A DNA stretch of 64,000 nucleotides from Pseudomonas bohemica. Lineage in GTDB: Bacteria; Pseudomonadota; Gammaproteobacteria; Pseudomonadales; Pseudomonadaceae. The position numbers and the translations under genes were made by a program. Shown in pieces: positions 8,627 through 18,306 of the stretch. The stretch spans positions 1 to 64,000 of the forward strand of contig NZ_NKHL01000096.1 of NCBI RefSeq assembly GCF_002934685.1. The letters are read 5' to 3'. The notes beneath the pieces were generated by a model. It did no database searches. It saw nothing but the letters and a program-made list of their open reading frames with translations, and was not told the origin of the DNA. The stretch's first letter is position 1. Each line of letters starts with the position of its first letter.

Positions 8627-10147
8627 TCAGAAGAAACCCAACGGATTGATGTCGTAGCTCACCAGCAGGTTTTTGGTCTGTTGGTAGTGTTCGAGCGCGA
8701 CCTTGTGGGTTTCGCGGCCTACGCCGGATTTTTTGTAACCGCCGAACGCGGCGTGAGCCGGGTACAGGTGGTAGCAGTTGGTCCACACGCGACCGGCCTT
8801 GATGGCGCGGCCCACGCGGTAGGCGCGGTTGATGTCGCGGGTCCAGACGCCAGCGCCCAGACCGAACTCGGTGTCGTTGGCGATGGCGACGGCTTCGGCT
8901 TCATCCTTGAAGGTGGTAACGCTGACCACCGGGCCAAAGATTTCTTCCTGGAACACGCGCATCTTGTTGTTGCCCCGCAACAGCGTCGGCTGGATGTAGT
9001 AGCCGGTCGCCAGCGAGCCCTCCAGTTTCTCGACCTTGCCGCCGGTCAACAGCTCGGCGCCTTCGCCCTGAGCGATATCGAGGTAGGAAAGGATTTTGTC
9101 GAACTGCTGCTGCGACGCCTGGGCGCCGACCATGGTTTCGGTGTCCAGCGGGTCGCCGCGCTTGATCTTCAGGACCTTCTTCATTACTGCTTCCATGAAC
9201 TGCGGGTAGATCGACTCCTGAACCAGGCAACGCGAAGGGCAGGTGCAGACTTCGCCCTGGTTGAAGAACGCCAGAACCACGCCTTCGGCAGCCTTGTCGA
9301 TGAATTCCGGCTCGGCGCTCATCACGTCTTCGAAGTAGATATTCGGCGACTTGCCGCCCAGCTCAACGGTAGACGGGATGATGCTGTCGGCCGCCAGTTT
9401 CATGATGTGCGAACCCACGGGCGTGGATCCTGTGAACGCGATTTTGGCGATGCGCTTGCTGCTGGCCAGCGCTTCACCGGCCTCGCGACCATAACCTTGC
9501 ACCACGTTGAGCACGCCTTTTGGCAGCAGATCGCCGATCAGCTCCAGCAGCACGGTAATCCCCAGCGGCGTCTGCTCGGCGGGTTTGAGCACTATGCAGT
9601 TACCGGCAGCCAGCGCCGGGGCCAGTTTCCAGGCGGCCATCAGGATCGGGAAGTTCCACGGGATGATCTGACCGACCACGCCCAGAGGTTCATGAATGTG
9701 GTACGCCACGGTGTTGCCGTCGATTTCCGCCGCGCTGCCTTCCTGCGCACGCAGCACGCCTGCGAAATAACGGAAGTGGTCCACAGCCAGCGGAATGTCG
9801 GCGTTGAGGGTTTCACGCACGGCCTTGCCGTTGTCCCAGGTTTCGGTCACGGCCAGCAGTTCGAGGTTCTGCTCGATGCGGTCGGCGATTTTCAACAGGG
9901 TCAGCGAGCGCTCCTGAACGGACGTCTTGCCCCATGCATCGGCAGCGGCGTGAGCGGCATCCAGGGCTTTATCGATGTCTTCGGCAGTCGAGCGAGGGAA
10001 TTGGGCGATCAGCTTGCCGGTGATTGGCGAGGTGTTTTCAAAATACTGGCCTTTGACCGGCGGCACGAATTCGCCACCGATGTAATTGCCGTATTGGGTC
10101 TTGAAGGTGACGATCGAGCCTTCAGTACCGGGATGGGCATAACGCAT
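8627..10147 (-). CDS. exaC: NAD-dependent aldehyde dehydrogenase, ExaC/AcoD type
   Basis: Aldehyde dehydrogenase of 506 residues oxidising acetaldehyde-type aldehydes to acids. Seen: [18 protein letters not shown], the NAD-binding [13 protein letters not shown] near residue 160 and FTGSTPVG near 237, the catalytic glutamate in VELGGKSPN near 259, the catalytic cysteine region [14 protein letters not shown] near 295, and [13 protein letters not shown] 10147 is chosen over an upstream start because AAGGAG lies 8 nt before it; the protein then has the family length. A sigma-54 promoter lies about 80 nt upstream and the divergent gene is a sigma-54 activator. In P. aeruginosa the equivalent pair sits beside ethanolamine genes (eutBC and a permease, from memory); these are absent here. 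Confidence 0.93.
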   Translation of the reverse strand: MRYAHPGTEGSIVTFKTQYGNYIGGEFVPPVKGQYFENTSPITGKLIAQFPRSTAEDIDKALDAAHAAADAWGKTSVQERSLTLLKIADRIEQNLELLAVTETWDNGKAVRETLNADIPLAVDHFRYFAGVLRAQEGSAAEIDGNTVAYHIHEPLGVVGQIIPWNFPILMAAWKLAPALAAGNCIVLKPAEQTPLGITVLLELIGDLLPKGVLNVVQGYGREAGEALASSKRIAKIAFTGSTPVGSHIMKLAADSIIPSTVELGGKSPNIYFEDVMSAEPEFIDKAAEGVVLAFFNQGEVCTCPSRCLVQESIYPQFMEAVMKKVLKIKRGDPLDTETMVGAQASQQQFDKILSYLDIAQGEGAELLTGGKVEKLEGSLATGYYIQPTLLRGNNKMRVFQEEIFGPVVSVTTFKDEAEAVAIANDTEFGLGAGVWTRDINRAYRVGRAIKAGRVWTNCYHLYPAHAAFGGYKKSGVGRETHKVALEHYQQTKNLLVSYDINPLGFF

Positions 10148-10227
10148 GGTGAATATCTCCTTGCTCTTGTGATTGTGTGGGGATAACGCTCGGCACTTGG
10201 TATAGCTGCACTTGATCAAAGCGTAGA

Positions 10228-10242
10228 GCAAAGCGCGGGCCA
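10228..10242 (-). promoter_or_regulatory. Sigma-54 (-24/-12) promoter of the aldehyde dehydrogenase
   Basis: Read on the minus strand: TGGCCCG-CGCT-TTGC, followed by T. This matches the consensus TGGCACG-N4-TTGC at all but one base, with GG and GC ten bases apart. It lies 81-95 nt before the ATG. The 190 nt between it and the activator start hold TGTC/GGGAC-type repeats (about 10306-10365) that could be activator sites. Confidence 0.8.
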
Positions 10243-10453
10243 GTGCCGTTCCATGCCCGGTTTGTAAGGGTTTTGCCGAAATATCAGGTGCTTGGCTTAT
10301 TGGGATGTGTCGGTTGCGGGACGACCTGCGTGACAGTTTGTATCGAATGTGGGACAGCCGGCCCGCTTGCGCCTTTGGAAGCATTGCAATGCGCAAGGGC
10401 TAGGAGGATGCTGGTTCGCAACTCCCCGGGAGCACCTAGGAAGAACAATAAAA

Positions 10454-12376
10454 ATGCACAGCAATCACTTCGCCAGACACGCCCAGCAAGTCCTGACCGT
10501 CGCCCAAGGCAAGGCAACGCATCGATATGGCCCCGGCGCCGATCCGTCGATTGCTCGCTCATGGGTGCGCTGCCTCAAGGACTACCACCTGGACCCCGCC
10601 CAGCCCATGGCGCCGACCGTGCTCGAGCATGCTCGCGTACTCGAAAGCCGCGAGCGTCTGCAGCAAGTGCTGACCATTGCCGACGTTGAGATGAACAGCC
10701 TGCATCAGCAGCTTTCCGGGGGTAATGCGGTGCTGTTGACCGATGCGCGCGGGGTGATCCTCAGTTGCGTGACTGAACCCGCCGAACGGAAGATTTTCGA
10801 ACGCGCGGGCCTCTGGCTCGGCGCCGACTGGAGCGAAGCGCGAGAGGGCACCAACGGCATCGGCACCTGTCTGGTCGAGCGACAGTCGGTGACAATCCAT
10901 CGTGACGAACATTTCCGCGGTCGGCATACCGGGCTTACCTGCTCGGCCAGCCCCGTGTTCGATCCCCACGGCGATCTGTTGGCCGTGCTCGATGTTTCCT
11001 CGGCGCGGCACGATGTGTCGCGACAGAGCCAGTTCCATACCATGGCGCTGGTCAATCTGTCGGCGAAGGTGATTGAAAGCAGCTATTTCCTGCGACACTT
11101 CGAGGATCAATGGCTGCTGCGCTTTCATTTGCAGGCACGGTCGGTGGGGCTATTCAGCGAAGGGCTGTTGGCGTTCGATGGCGAAGGTCGGGTCAGCGCG
11201 CTTAACCAGAGCGCCCTGAACTTGCTGAGCGCCGGCCGCGCCGATCTGGTTGGTCAGCCGGTTGAGTCGTTGTTCGATTGCTCGCTGGGTGAACTGATGA
11301 GCCGTGCAGCGCCCGATGCCGCTACGAGCTGGCCGTTGCGTACCCGAGACGGGCGCGGGTTTTTCGCGGTACTGCGTGGGCAATCGCGGCCCGTGTTGAA
11401 AGCCTTTTCTGCGCCTGTCGTCGTCAAGCCTGTTGCGCCGCCTGCCTTGAGCGGGATTTGTTTGGGCGACGCTACGCTGCAAACCGATTTCCGTCGCGCG
11501 TTGAAGGTCTTCGAGCGTGACGTGCCGCTGCTGATCAATGGCGAAACCGGCTCCGGCAAAGAAGCGTTTGCCAAGGCGGTGCATCAGGCCAGCCAACGGG
11601 CAGGCAGGCCATTCGTGGCACTGAACTGCGCGGCCATTCCTGAAAGCCTGATCGAGAGTGAGCTGTTCGGTTATCGCGGCGGCAGTTTCACCGGCGCACG
11701 GAAGGAAGGCATGCGCGGCAAGCTGCAACAGGCCGACGGGGGCACGCTGTTTCTGGATGAAATCGGCGACATGCCGGTGGCCTTGCAGACGCGCCTGTTG
11801 CGGGTGCTGGAGGATCGTCTGGTAGTGCCGATTGGTGGCGAACCACAAGCCGTGGATGTACGAATCATCAGCGCGACGCACCGTAATCTTCTGGGCCGTG
11901 TAGAGGATGGGAGTTTCCGCGAGGACCTTTACTATCGACTCAATGGCCTGGAAATCGCCCTGCCGCCGCTGCGTGACAGGAGCGACAAGCCGCAGTTGAT
12001 GGATTTTCTGCTGGAGGAAGAAGCGGGCGGTCACCCGATCACGATCGACGCCCAGGCTCGTCAAGCGCTGCTGGGATTCAACTGGCCAGGCAACGTACGG
12101 CAGATGCGCAATGTGCTGCGGACATTGGCAGCGTTGAGCGAGGACGAGGTGATTCGTTTTGCCGACCTGCCCCACGTGATCCGCTATCAGCAGGCCGCAA
12201 ATCAAGCTGCCGATATGACTGAACAGAACGATTCGCCACTCGATTGCGCCGAGCGCGAGGCACTGATGGCGATTCTTGAGGCTCAACGCTGGCACATGAC
12301 CCACGCCGCCCGGGAGTTGGGGGTGAGTCGCAATACCTTATATAGAAAGCTGCGCAAGCATGGGATTACGCGGTAG
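10454..12376 (+). CDS. Sigma-54-dependent activator, AcoR/EatR-like
   Basis: Enhancer-binding protein of about 640 residues. Layout: N-terminal region and GAF sensor to about residue 200, a PAS-like segment about 215-290, an AAA+ domain about 330-545 with Walker A GETGSGKE near 364 and Walker B GGTLFLDEIGD near 430, and a C-terminal Fis helix-turn-helix (HAARELGVSRNTLYRKLRK). The sigma-54 contact loop reads GSFTGA where most family members have GAFTGA. ATG 10454 is chosen for its AGGAAGAA ribosome site. Divergent from the aldehyde dehydrogenase, whose sigma-54 promoter it most likely drives in response to an alcohol, aldehyde or ethanolamine-related signal; the effector is inferred. Confidence 0.92.
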   Translation: MHSNHFARHAQQVLTVAQGKATHRYGPGADPSIARSWVRCLKDYHLDPAQPMAPTVLEHARVLESRERLQQVLTIADVEMNSLHQQLSGGNAVLLTDARGVILSCVTEPAERKIFERAGLWLGADWSEAREGTNGIGTCLVERQSVTIHRDEHFRGRHTGLTCSASPVFDPHGDLLAVLDVSSARHDVSRQSQFHTMALVNLSAKVIESSYFLRHFEDQWLLRFHLQARSVGLFSEGLLAFDGEGRVSALNQSALNLLSAGRADLVGQPVESLFDCSLGELMSRAAPDAATSWPLRTRDGRGFFAVLRGQSRPVLKAFSAPVVVKPVAPPALSGICLGDATLQTDFRRALKVFERDVPLLINGETGSGKEAFAKAVHQASQRAGRPFVALNCAAIPESLIESELFGYRGGSFTGARKEGMRGKLQQADGGTLFLDEIGDMPVALQTRLLRVLEDRLVVPIGGEPQAVDVRIISATHRNLLGRVEDGSFREDLYYRLNGLEIALPPLRDRSDKPQLMDFLLEEEAGGHPITIDAQARQALLGFNWPGNVRQMRNVLRTLAALSEDEVIRFADLPHVIRYQQAANQAADMTEQNDSPLDCAEREALMAILEAQRWHMTHAARELGVSRNTLYRKLRKHGITR

Positions 12377-12393
12377 CAGCTTCACACCGTACC

Positions 12394-12486
12394 TGTAGGA
12401 ACGCGCTCGCCCGCGATGGCGTTAGGGGCAGGCGGCGCAGATTTTTTTCCGATAGATCGCAATCGCGGGCGACCGCGCTCCTATAA
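12394..12486. repeat. REP pair (BIME), class A
   Basis: Two inverted copies of the class A core (GGAACGCGCTCGCCCGCGA and its complement) separated by about 45 nt, in the gap between the activator and mpl. This is the standard head-to-tail BIME layout of pseudomonads. Confidence 0.85.
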
Positions 12487-12610
12487 AGATTGGCTGCGCT
12501 GCCTAGATCAGCGTTTGGCCTCGGCTCACAGAAAGCCCATTGTGCCAATTGCCCCGTGCGCATTGCCCACCTTCTAAGCTAACCTGCGCCCATGTTTTAA
12601 GAGGTCGGTC

Positions 12611-13960
12611 ATGCACATTCATATTCTGGGTATTTGCGGTACGTTCATGGGGTCGCTGGCGGTTCTCGCCAAGGATTTGGGCCATAAAGTCACCGGCTCC
12701 GACGCCAACGTCTACCCGCCGATGAGCACGCAGCTCCAGGCGCAGGGCATCGAGCTGATGCAAGGGTACGACCCTTCGCATCTGGAGCCTGCACCGGACC
12801 TGGTGGTGGTCGGCAATGCGATGTCGCGGGGCAACCCGGCTGTCGAATACGTTTTGAACAAGGGCCTGCCGTACGTTTCCGGTCCACAGTGGCTGGCCGA
12901 TCACGTCCTGCGCGGGCGCTGGGTGCTGGCGGTGGCCGGGACGCATGGCAAGACCACTACCAGCAGCATGCTGGCCTGGGTGCTGGAGCACGCGGGCATG
13001 GCGCCAGGTTTCCTGATCGGTGGCGTTCCTCAGAACTTCGCCGTGTCCGCGCGGCTGGGCGACACACCTTTTTTTGTGGTCGAAGCCGACGAATACGACA
13101 GCGCCTTCTTCGACAAGCGTTCGAAGTTCGTCCATTACGGCCCGCGCACCGCCATCCTCAATAACCTTGAGTTCGATCACGCCGACATCTTCCCGGATCT
13201 ACCGGCCATTGAGCGGCAATTCCACCATTTGGTGCGCACCATTCCGAGCGAAGGCCTGGTGATTCACCCGACCACTGAGCCGGCTCTGGAACGCGTAATC
13301 AAAATGGGCTGCTGGACGCCGGTGCAGACTACCGGGCAAGGCGGTCAGTGGCAGGCGAAGCTGTTGAGCGAAGACGGCTCGAAGTTCGAAGTAAGTTTCG
13401 AAGGCGTCGCTCAAGGCGTGGTCGACTGGGGCATGACCGGTCAGCACAACGTCGCCAACGCCTTGGCCACGCTGGCGGCTGCTCGGCATGTCGGCGTCGT
13501 GCCGCAGCAGGCGGTCGAAGCCTTGAGCGCGTTCAAGAGCGTCAAGCGCCGGATGGAGAAGGTCGCCGAAGTGCACGGCATCACCATCTATGACGACTTC
13601 GCGCACCACCCGACGGCCATCGCCACCACGTTGGACGGTCTGCGCAAAAAAGTCGGCGACTCGCCCATCATTGCCATCGTCGAGCCACGCTCCAACTCCA
13701 TGAAGCTCGGCGCGCACCGCGAAGGCCTGCCGGAAAGCGTCGATCAGGCCGACCAGGTAGTCTGGTACGCGCCAGCGAATCTGGGCTGGGACCTGGGCGC
13801 GACCGCCACACTGTGCACTGTGCCTTCGGTGGTGTGCGATTCGCTGGAAGCCATCATCGAACGGGTGAAAAGTCAGGCGCAGCCCGGCACTCACGTGGTG
13901 ATCATGAGCAACGGCGGTTTCGGCGGCCTGCACGGCAAGCTGGCCGAGGCGTTGAAATGA
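12611..13960 (+). CDS. mpl: UDP-N-acetylmuramate:tripeptide ligase Mpl
   Basis: Murein recycling ligase of 449 residues that joins recovered L-Ala-D-Glu-mesoDAP tripeptide to UDP-MurNAc. Seen: the N-terminal nucleotide fold [14 protein letters not shown], the ATP loop [10 protein letters not shown] near residue 111, [11 protein letters not shown] near 157, and the Mur-ligase C-terminal domain motif [10 protein letters not shown] near 330. Length and motifs fit Mpl rather than MurC. It overlaps the next gene, ubiX, by 4 nt (ATGA), so the two are translationally coupled. Confidence 0.96.
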   Translation: MHIHILGICGTFMGSLAVLAKDLGHKVTGSDANVYPPMSTQLQAQGIELMQGYDPSHLEPAPDLVVVGNAMSRGNPAVEYVLNKGLPYVSGPQWLADHVLRGRWVLAVAGTHGKTTTSSMLAWVLEHAGMAPGFLIGGVPQNFAVSARLGDTPFFVVEADEYDSAFFDKRSKFVHYGPRTAILNNLEFDHADIFPDLPAIERQFHHLVRTIPSEGLVIHPTTEPALERVIKMGCWTPVQTTGQGGQWQAKLLSEDGSKFEVSFEGVAQGVVDWGMTGQHNVANALATLAAARHVGVVPQQAVEALSAFKSVKRRMEKVAEVHGITIYDDFAHHPTAIATTLDGLRKKVGDSPIIAIVEPRSNSMKLGAHREGLPESVDQADQVVWYAPANLGWDLGATATLCTVPSVVCDSLEAIIERVKSQAQPGTHVVIMSNGGFGGLHGKLAEALK

Positions 13961-14586
13961 GCGGGCCGGAACGCATCACTCTGGCGATGACCGGTGCGTC
14001 CGGCGCGCAATACGGGCTGCGCCTGCTGGACTGTCTGGTGCGTGAAGATCGCGAGGTGCACTTCCTGATTTCCAAGGCCGCGCAGCTGGTCATGGCCACC
14101 GAAACCGACGTCACACTGCCGCCCAAGCCGCAGATGATGCAGGCGTTTCTGACCGAGTACACCGGCGCAGAAGCCGGGCAGATCAGGGTCTATGGCAAGG
14201 AAGACTGGATGTCGCCAGTGGCGTCCGGTTCGGGCTCGCCCAGCGCGATGGTCGTGGTGCCATGCTCGACCGGCACCTTGTCGGCCATCGCGACCGGCGC
14301 CTGCAATAACCTGATCGAACGCGCTGCCGACGTGACCCTAAAGGAACGTCGGCAGTTGATTCTGGTGCCGCGTGAGGCGCCGTTTTCCAGCATTCATCTG
14401 GAGAACATGCTCAAGTTGTCGAATCTGGGCGCGGTGATTCTTCCGGCATCGCCGGGCTTCTATAACCAGCCGCAGACCATCGATGATCTGGTCGATTTCG
14501 TCGTGGCGCGGATTCTCAATCTGCTGAACATCCCTCAGGACATGCTGCCGCGCTGGGGCGAACATCATTTTGGCGCCGATGAATAA
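13957..14586 (+). CDS. ubiX: Flavin prenyltransferase UbiX
   Basis: Protein of 209 residues that adds a dimethylallyl group to FMN to make the prenyl-FMN cofactor of UbiD decarboxylases, needed for ubiquinone synthesis. Seen: the flavin-binding [14 protein letters not shown] near residue 10, the SGSGSP and [19 protein letters not shown] loops, [20 protein letters not shown], and [18 protein letters not shown] 13957 overlaps the mpl stop and fits the family start; the frame is open further upstream but only in the shadow of mpl. It overlaps the small lipoprotein gene that follows. Confidence 0.96.
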   Translation: MSGPERITLAMTGASGAQYGLRLLDCLVREDREVHFLISKAAQLVMATETDVTLPPKPQMMQAFLTEYTGAEAGQIRVYGKEDWMSPVASGSGSPSAMVVVPCSTGTLSAIATGACNNLIERAADVTLKERRQLILVPREAPFSSIHLENMLKLSNLGAVILPASPGFYNQPQTIDDLVDFVVARILNLLNIPQDMLPRWGEHHFGADE

Positions 14587-14869
14587 GAAACTGTTTGTCC
14601 TCACATTGGGCCTGGTGCTGGCCACCGGTTGCTCGACGGTGCGCACGCTCGACGCCAACCAACCCGGCGCGCCGGTGGTTTACTCCGGCACGCGCCTGGA
14701 TCTGTATGCGATTCAGGGCGGGTGCTGCGAGAAGGATCGCTTCGGCGTCGAGGCACCGAAATACCCAATGCTGGATCTGCCGGGCAGCGCGTTACTCGAT
14801 ACGGTGTTGTTGCCGTTGTCGGTTTTGACGGTATTAGGCGTGGGGTTTCAGGCGACGGGCGGGATGTAG
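14579..14869 (+). CDS. YceK/YidQ family lipoprotein
   Basis: Small predicted lipoprotein of 96 residues: signal [18 protein letters not shown] with the lipobox ATGC giving Cys at about residue 18. The mature part ([32 protein letters not shown]) and the C-terminal hydrophobic [13 protein letters not shown] match the DUF1375/YceK pattern. Function is unknown; such proteins are anchored to a membrane of the envelope. The start overlaps the last codons of ubiX, making a three-gene unit with mpl. Confidence 0.85.
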   Translation: MNKKLFVLTLGLVLATGCSTVRTLDANQPGAPVVYSGTRLDLYAIQGGCCEKDRFGVEAPKYPMLDLPGSALLDTVLLPLSVLTVLGVGFQATGGM

Positions 14870-14955
14870 TCTGGAAACAAACCATAACGTAGCGGCGCGC
14901 TTGACCGCGAATGCTGAGGTTTCGCCGCCGGAGATGCAGCGAATGTAATGGCCTC

Positions 14956-14979
14956 TTCGCGAGCAAGCTCGCTCCCACA
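14956..14979. repeat. Single REP, class B-like
   Basis: Short palindrome TTCGCGAGCAAGCTCGCTCCCAC in the convergent gap between the YceK-like gene and the NAD(P)-binding protein; unpaired copy. Confidence 0.6.
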
Positions 14980-15023
14980 TGTTTCAGCGTAGGGGCAGGA
15001 TGGTTTTTAGGGCCGCAAGACGG

Positions 15024-15665
15024 TCACTTACCCAACCGCCGCAACTCATCGGACTCCACAACCCGTACCCCGTCCTGCTCTTCCAGCGCCAGACGCCACA
15101 GCGCGCGGGCCAGGTTACAGGCTTCGATGCCGCCGTATTTGCCGGGGATCAGCTTGGCGATCGGTGCGGCCAGTTGCTCGACCAGACGCTGATCCTCACG
15201 CTCGCCAATCAGCAGGGAAGGGCGGGCGATGGTCAGTTGCGGCCAATTCTGGTCCTTGAGCGCCTCTTCCATTTCGCCTTTGACGCGGCTGTAGAAAATG
15301 CTCGATTCAGGGTCGGCATTCACCGCGCTGATCACCAGCAAATGTCGGGCACCCAGTTCCCGAGCACGTTTGCCGAAGGCTACGACCATGTCCATGTCCA
15401 CCGCGCGAAAGGCGTCCTGGGAGCCCGCCTGTTTGATGGTGCTGCCCAGGCAGCAAAAGGCGATATCCACCTGACCATCCAGTTCGGGCAGCACAGCAAA
15501 GAAGTCGCCCACCGGATTTTCAAGATGAGGATGTTCAGCCAGCGGCCTACGGCTCGGGGCCAGGACGCGGCTGACAGTAGGTTCATTGAGCAGGCGATCG
15601 AGCAGATGCTCGCCCGTCAAACCGGTCGCCCCGGCAAGCAGAATGTGTTGCGGCGTCAAGTACAT
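15024..15665 (-). CDS. NAD(P)H-binding oxidoreductase, atypical SDR (HTATIP2/YbjT-like)
   Basis: Protein of 213 residues with an N-terminal Rossmann motif [15 protein letters not shown] near residue 11, a conserved FCCLGST strand about residue 75, [25 protein letters not shown] (YxxxK-type YSRVK), and [14 protein letters not shown]. These mark the NAD(P)-binding atypical SDRs close to HTATIP2/TIP30. Substrate unknown. It stands alone between convergent or unrelated genes, with its own start near 15665. Confidence 0.85.
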   Translation of the reverse strand: MYLTPQHILLAGATGLTGEHLLDRLLNEPTVSRVLAPSRRPLAEHPHLENPVGDFFAVLPELDGQVDIAFCCLGSTIKQAGSQDAFRAVDMDMVVAFGKRARELGARHLLVISAVNADPESSIFYSRVKGEMEEALKDQNWPQLTIARPSLLIGEREDQRLVEQLAAPIAKLIPGKYGGIEACNLARALWRLALEEQDGVRVVESDELRRLGK

Positions 15666-15776
15666 GGTCTTTCTCCCTGATCCGCCACAAGCATAGGCGT
15701 TCTAACGCAACAGACTGCGCGCCGACCGGGCGGGTTTCACAAAAGCGTTGAAATATTCATTCGTACGCCCTTACAG

Positions 15777-17471
15777 CTAGCGTTTTACCGTATTCAGCGC
15801 TCGTTCCGCCTGACTCTTGCGCAGTCTCTGCCAGTGCGCGATGACGCCTTTGGGGGCCCAGATCTGGGGTTCGGAGGCTTCGAAGTTTTCCTCGATTTCT
15901 CGTTGGGCGACGAGGGTTCTGGCGTCGTTGAAGGCCTGTTGCAGGTCGTCGGTGGCCACCAGTGCCTTGCCGAACAGCGCTTCGCCAAAATACGTAAAGT
16001 CGGCTTCTTCCGAGCAACCGAACGAAACGCGATCTTCTCGGGATGCCGTGATCACCAGGGTTTTCTCATCCTTGATCGCCGGGATGAACCCACCGGAATA
16101 GCAGGCGGAAATCACCACGATCTTGTCGCGATTCTTCAGCGGCGCGAGCACGCCGGCCATCTCGTTGGCAGGCAAATCCGACAGTTCCAGGCGTGGCTGA
16201 TCCAGCACCAGTTCATGTTCATGGGTGCCGTGGCTGGTGAGGTAAATGAAGATCAGGTCTTCCGGGCCGCTGCGTTGAGCGAGGGTCTGCAAGGCACGAC
16301 TGATGTTCTCGCGGGTGGCCAGCGGGCGGTCGGCCATGTGGTCGCGATGGTTGACCAGAGAAATCTGCCCGAGCGCGCCAAACCGGGTGGCCAGCAGGTT
16401 GTTGACGTAGTCGGCCTCACGCAGGAACACACTCTGCTTGCCGTCGCCGCCCACCACCAGGCTGTACAGCTCGATAGCCGGTGTGGATGCCGGAACTGCG
16501 GCCAGCGCCTTCTCCAGAAGCGGGCCCTGCGCGAGCAGACCCACCTCCAGCGGGTCGGGCAGCAGCTTGCCCGACGCATCACGCACGCGCTGGCCGTTGG
16601 ACCAGGTGCCGCTTTGCACGTTGCCATCGGCAGAGGTCAGCACGCCCGACCCCTGATAGTTGTCATTGTCGAAATGACCGATGTAAACGCTGCCGTCCGG
16701 AAGCTTCAGGCGACCTTCGCCCGAGAACCGCCAGCTGCGAAATTGCCCCTGATAGTTGGTGCCGTCGGAGCCGATCAGTTCGCCCTTGCCGGTGAAGGCA
16801 CCGTCCTTGAACTGGCCGGACCACACGTCGCCGTCGGCGTTTTCATAGCGCCCGCGGCCGTTGAGCTGGTTGTCGTGGAAGCCGCCGACGTACTGATCGC
16901 CATCGGCGCTGTTGAAGTTGCCGACGCCCTGCAGTTGGCCATCGACGAACTTGCCACTGAATTGGTTGCCCGCGGCATCGCTGCGCTGGCCTTCGCCGTT
17001 GGGTTTGCCGTGGGCGAACTGCCCCTGATACTCGCTGCCGTCTTCCAGCGTCAGGTGGCCCAGCCCGTCGTACAGGTCGGCCTTGAACTCGCCGCGATAG
17101 CTCATGCCATGCTCTTTGAGCGAGCCTTCGCCGTCGCGCCGCCCCAGTTTGTAGCCGCCCACGTAGCTGCCGGCGCTGGTGGTCAGCTGACCCTGGCCGT
17201 GGAACAGGCCATCCTGAAAGCTGCCTTTATAAACGTCGCCGTTGCTGGCGTGCCATTCGCCCTGGCCGTTCCATTGACCGTTCTTGAACTCCCCGGCGTA
17301 CCAGCTGCCGTTGGGGTAGTCGATACGGCCCATGCCTTGCAGCACGCCGTTGACCACCTCGCCACGATAACGACCGCCATCGGGCAGGCGTGCATCCGGC
17401 GGCAACAGCGATTCGCCGTCACCGCATGCGGTAATCAGAAGGGTAAGGGCCAGAGGGGCAAGCGCGCGCAT
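15777..17471 (-). CDS. Lipoprotein with MORN-repeat array and C13 (legumain/caspase-like) peptidase domain
   Basis: Protein of 564 residues. A lipoprotein-type signal (ALTLLITACGD) places the lipid cysteine near residue 16. Residues about 30-305 hold eleven clear and one partial 23-residue MORN repeats (pattern YxGxFxxGxxxGxGxxxxxDG). Residues about 335-540 form a C13 peptidase domain with the predicted catalytic His in TSHGTHEHEL near 413 and Cys in SACYSGGF near 453. MORN arrays usually mediate lipid or protein contact; C13 enzymes cut after Asn or Asp. It is a single-gene unit. The combination is seen in pseudomonad annotations as a C13 family peptidase, with no function I know of. Confidence 0.9.
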   Translation of the reverse strand: MRALAPLALTLLITACGDGESLLPPDARLPDGGRYRGEVVNGVLQGMGRIDYPNGSWYAGEFKNGQWNGQGEWHASNGDVYKGSFQDGLFHGQGQLTTSAGSYVGGYKLGRRDGEGSLKEHGMSYRGEFKADLYDGLGHLTLEDGSEYQGQFAHGKPNGEGQRSDAAGNQFSGKFVDGQLQGVGNFNSADGDQYVGGFHDNQLNGRGRYENADGDVWSGQFKDGAFTGKGELIGSDGTNYQGQFRSWRFSGEGRLKLPDGSVYIGHFDNDNYQGSGVLTSADGNVQSGTWSNGQRVRDASGKLLPDPLEVGLLAQGPLLEKALAAVPASTPAIELYSLVVGGDGKQSVFLREADYVNNLLATRFGALGQISLVNHRDHMADRPLATRENISRALQTLAQRSGPEDLIFIYLTSHGTHEHELVLDQPRLELSDLPANEMAGVLAPLKNRDKIVVISACYSGGFIPAIKDEKTLVITASREDRVSFGCSEEADFTYFGEALFGKALVATDDLQQAFNDARTLVAQREIEENFEASEPQIWAPKGVIAHWQRLRKSQAERALNTVKR

Positions 17472-17570
17472 GGTAAATCCCGAAAAAGAGGTGTTTCGGC
17501 GTGCTCGGATCGCGGACTTGTATCCAGTCGCTCACACAGCCGCGCCGAGTATGCCGCAGCCGGTAAGTGT

Positions 17571-17604
17571 CATGAAACAGTCTGTTACGACTGTTTCATG
17601 TTTT
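17571..17604 (+). terminator. Perfect hairpin with T-tail
   Basis: Perfect 12-bp inverted repeat CATGAAACAGTC / GACTGTTTCATG with a 6-nt loop and TTTTA on the plus-strand side. It lies between the MaoC stop and the MORN-peptidase promoter, both on the minus strand, so the T-tail faces away from both; it may insulate or be an operator instead. Confidence 0.45.
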
Positions 17605-17611
17605 ATGGGGT

Positions 17612-18067
17612 TTACACGAAGCAGAGCGAAAGCGGTTCGGCGATGAACGCAGGCCTGGCCTGACCCTCGATCTCAAGCGTTGCAATGGCTTTGAGCAGCC
17701 ATTGGCCGGTCTTCTTTTCGGTAACTTCGGCCAGAGTAACTTTTAGACGAACGCGCGAGTCGACCTTGACCGGCTGGATGAAACGCACACTGTCCAACCC
17801 ATAGTTAATCGCCATCGTCATGCCTTCGGGCACCACTAGCAGCGTCTCCATCAGTTTCGGAATGAGCGACAGCGACAAGAAGCCGTGGGCGATGGTCGAG
17901 CCGAACGGGGTCTGCGCAGCTTTGATCGGGTCGACATGAATGAACTGAAAGTCGCCGGTCGCTTCCGCGAACAGATCGATACGTTTTTGGTCAATCAGCA
18001 ACCAGTCGGAACTTCCCAGTTCCTTGCCTTCATAATTCTTGAGCTCTGCAACAGGTACATAGGGCAT
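17612..18067 (-). CDS. MaoC family dehydratase (R-specific enoyl-CoA hydratase-like)
   Basis: Single hot-dog-fold protein of 151 residues. Seen: the hydratase-2 motif with the active Asp and His in FAEATGDFQFIHVDPIKA near residues 33-50 and the following PFGSTIAHGFLSLSLIPKL. Such enzymes hydrate enoyl-CoA to (R)-3-hydroxyacyl-CoA in fatty acid or polyhydroxyalkanoate metabolism. Single-gene unit, separated from the MORN peptidase by a strong hairpin and divergent from cidA. Confidence 0.92.
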   Translation of the reverse strand: MPYVPVAELKNYEGKELGSSDWLLIDQKRIDLFAEATGDFQFIHVDPIKAAQTPFGSTIAHGFLSLSLIPKLMETLLVVPEGMTMAINYGLDSVRFIQPVKVDSRVRLKVTLAEVTEKKTGQWLLKAIATLEIEGQARPAFIAEPLSLCFV

Positions 18068-18273
18068 AGATACTCTCCTTGTTGATTGGTTTTGTTTTAT
18101 CCGTCTGGTACCGCTATAGGCTCTTTTATTGCTTCACTAAATGATCCGGACCCACTGATTGTTTTCAGCAGCGCCCGGCACTCATGAGGCGTGATGATCA
18201 GCATGCCGCAGGAGCCGGGTCAAGAATTCCCTGGCTCGCGAATACCGCCTCATAGGCTGGCGGGCTGCGTGCT

Positions 18274-18279
18274 TATAAT
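18274..18279 (+). promoter_or_regulatory. -10 box of the cidA-lrgB promoter
   Basis: Perfect TATAAT 28 nt before the cidA-like start codon; no convincing -35 was found. Confidence 0.5.
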
Positions 18280-18306
18280 GTCGCCGCGATTTCGCTGGAG
18301 TTTTTT

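Noticed and set aside
8681..10186. 501-codon open frame opposite the aldehyde dehydrogenase
   Set aside because: It is the antisense shadow of a clear gene; its translation is rich in Arg, His and Gly with no domain, as expected from high third-position GC.
15834..17663. 609-codon open frame opposite the MORN peptidase
   Set aside because: The repeated text mirrors the MORN repeats on the other strand; no ribosome site or independent domain.
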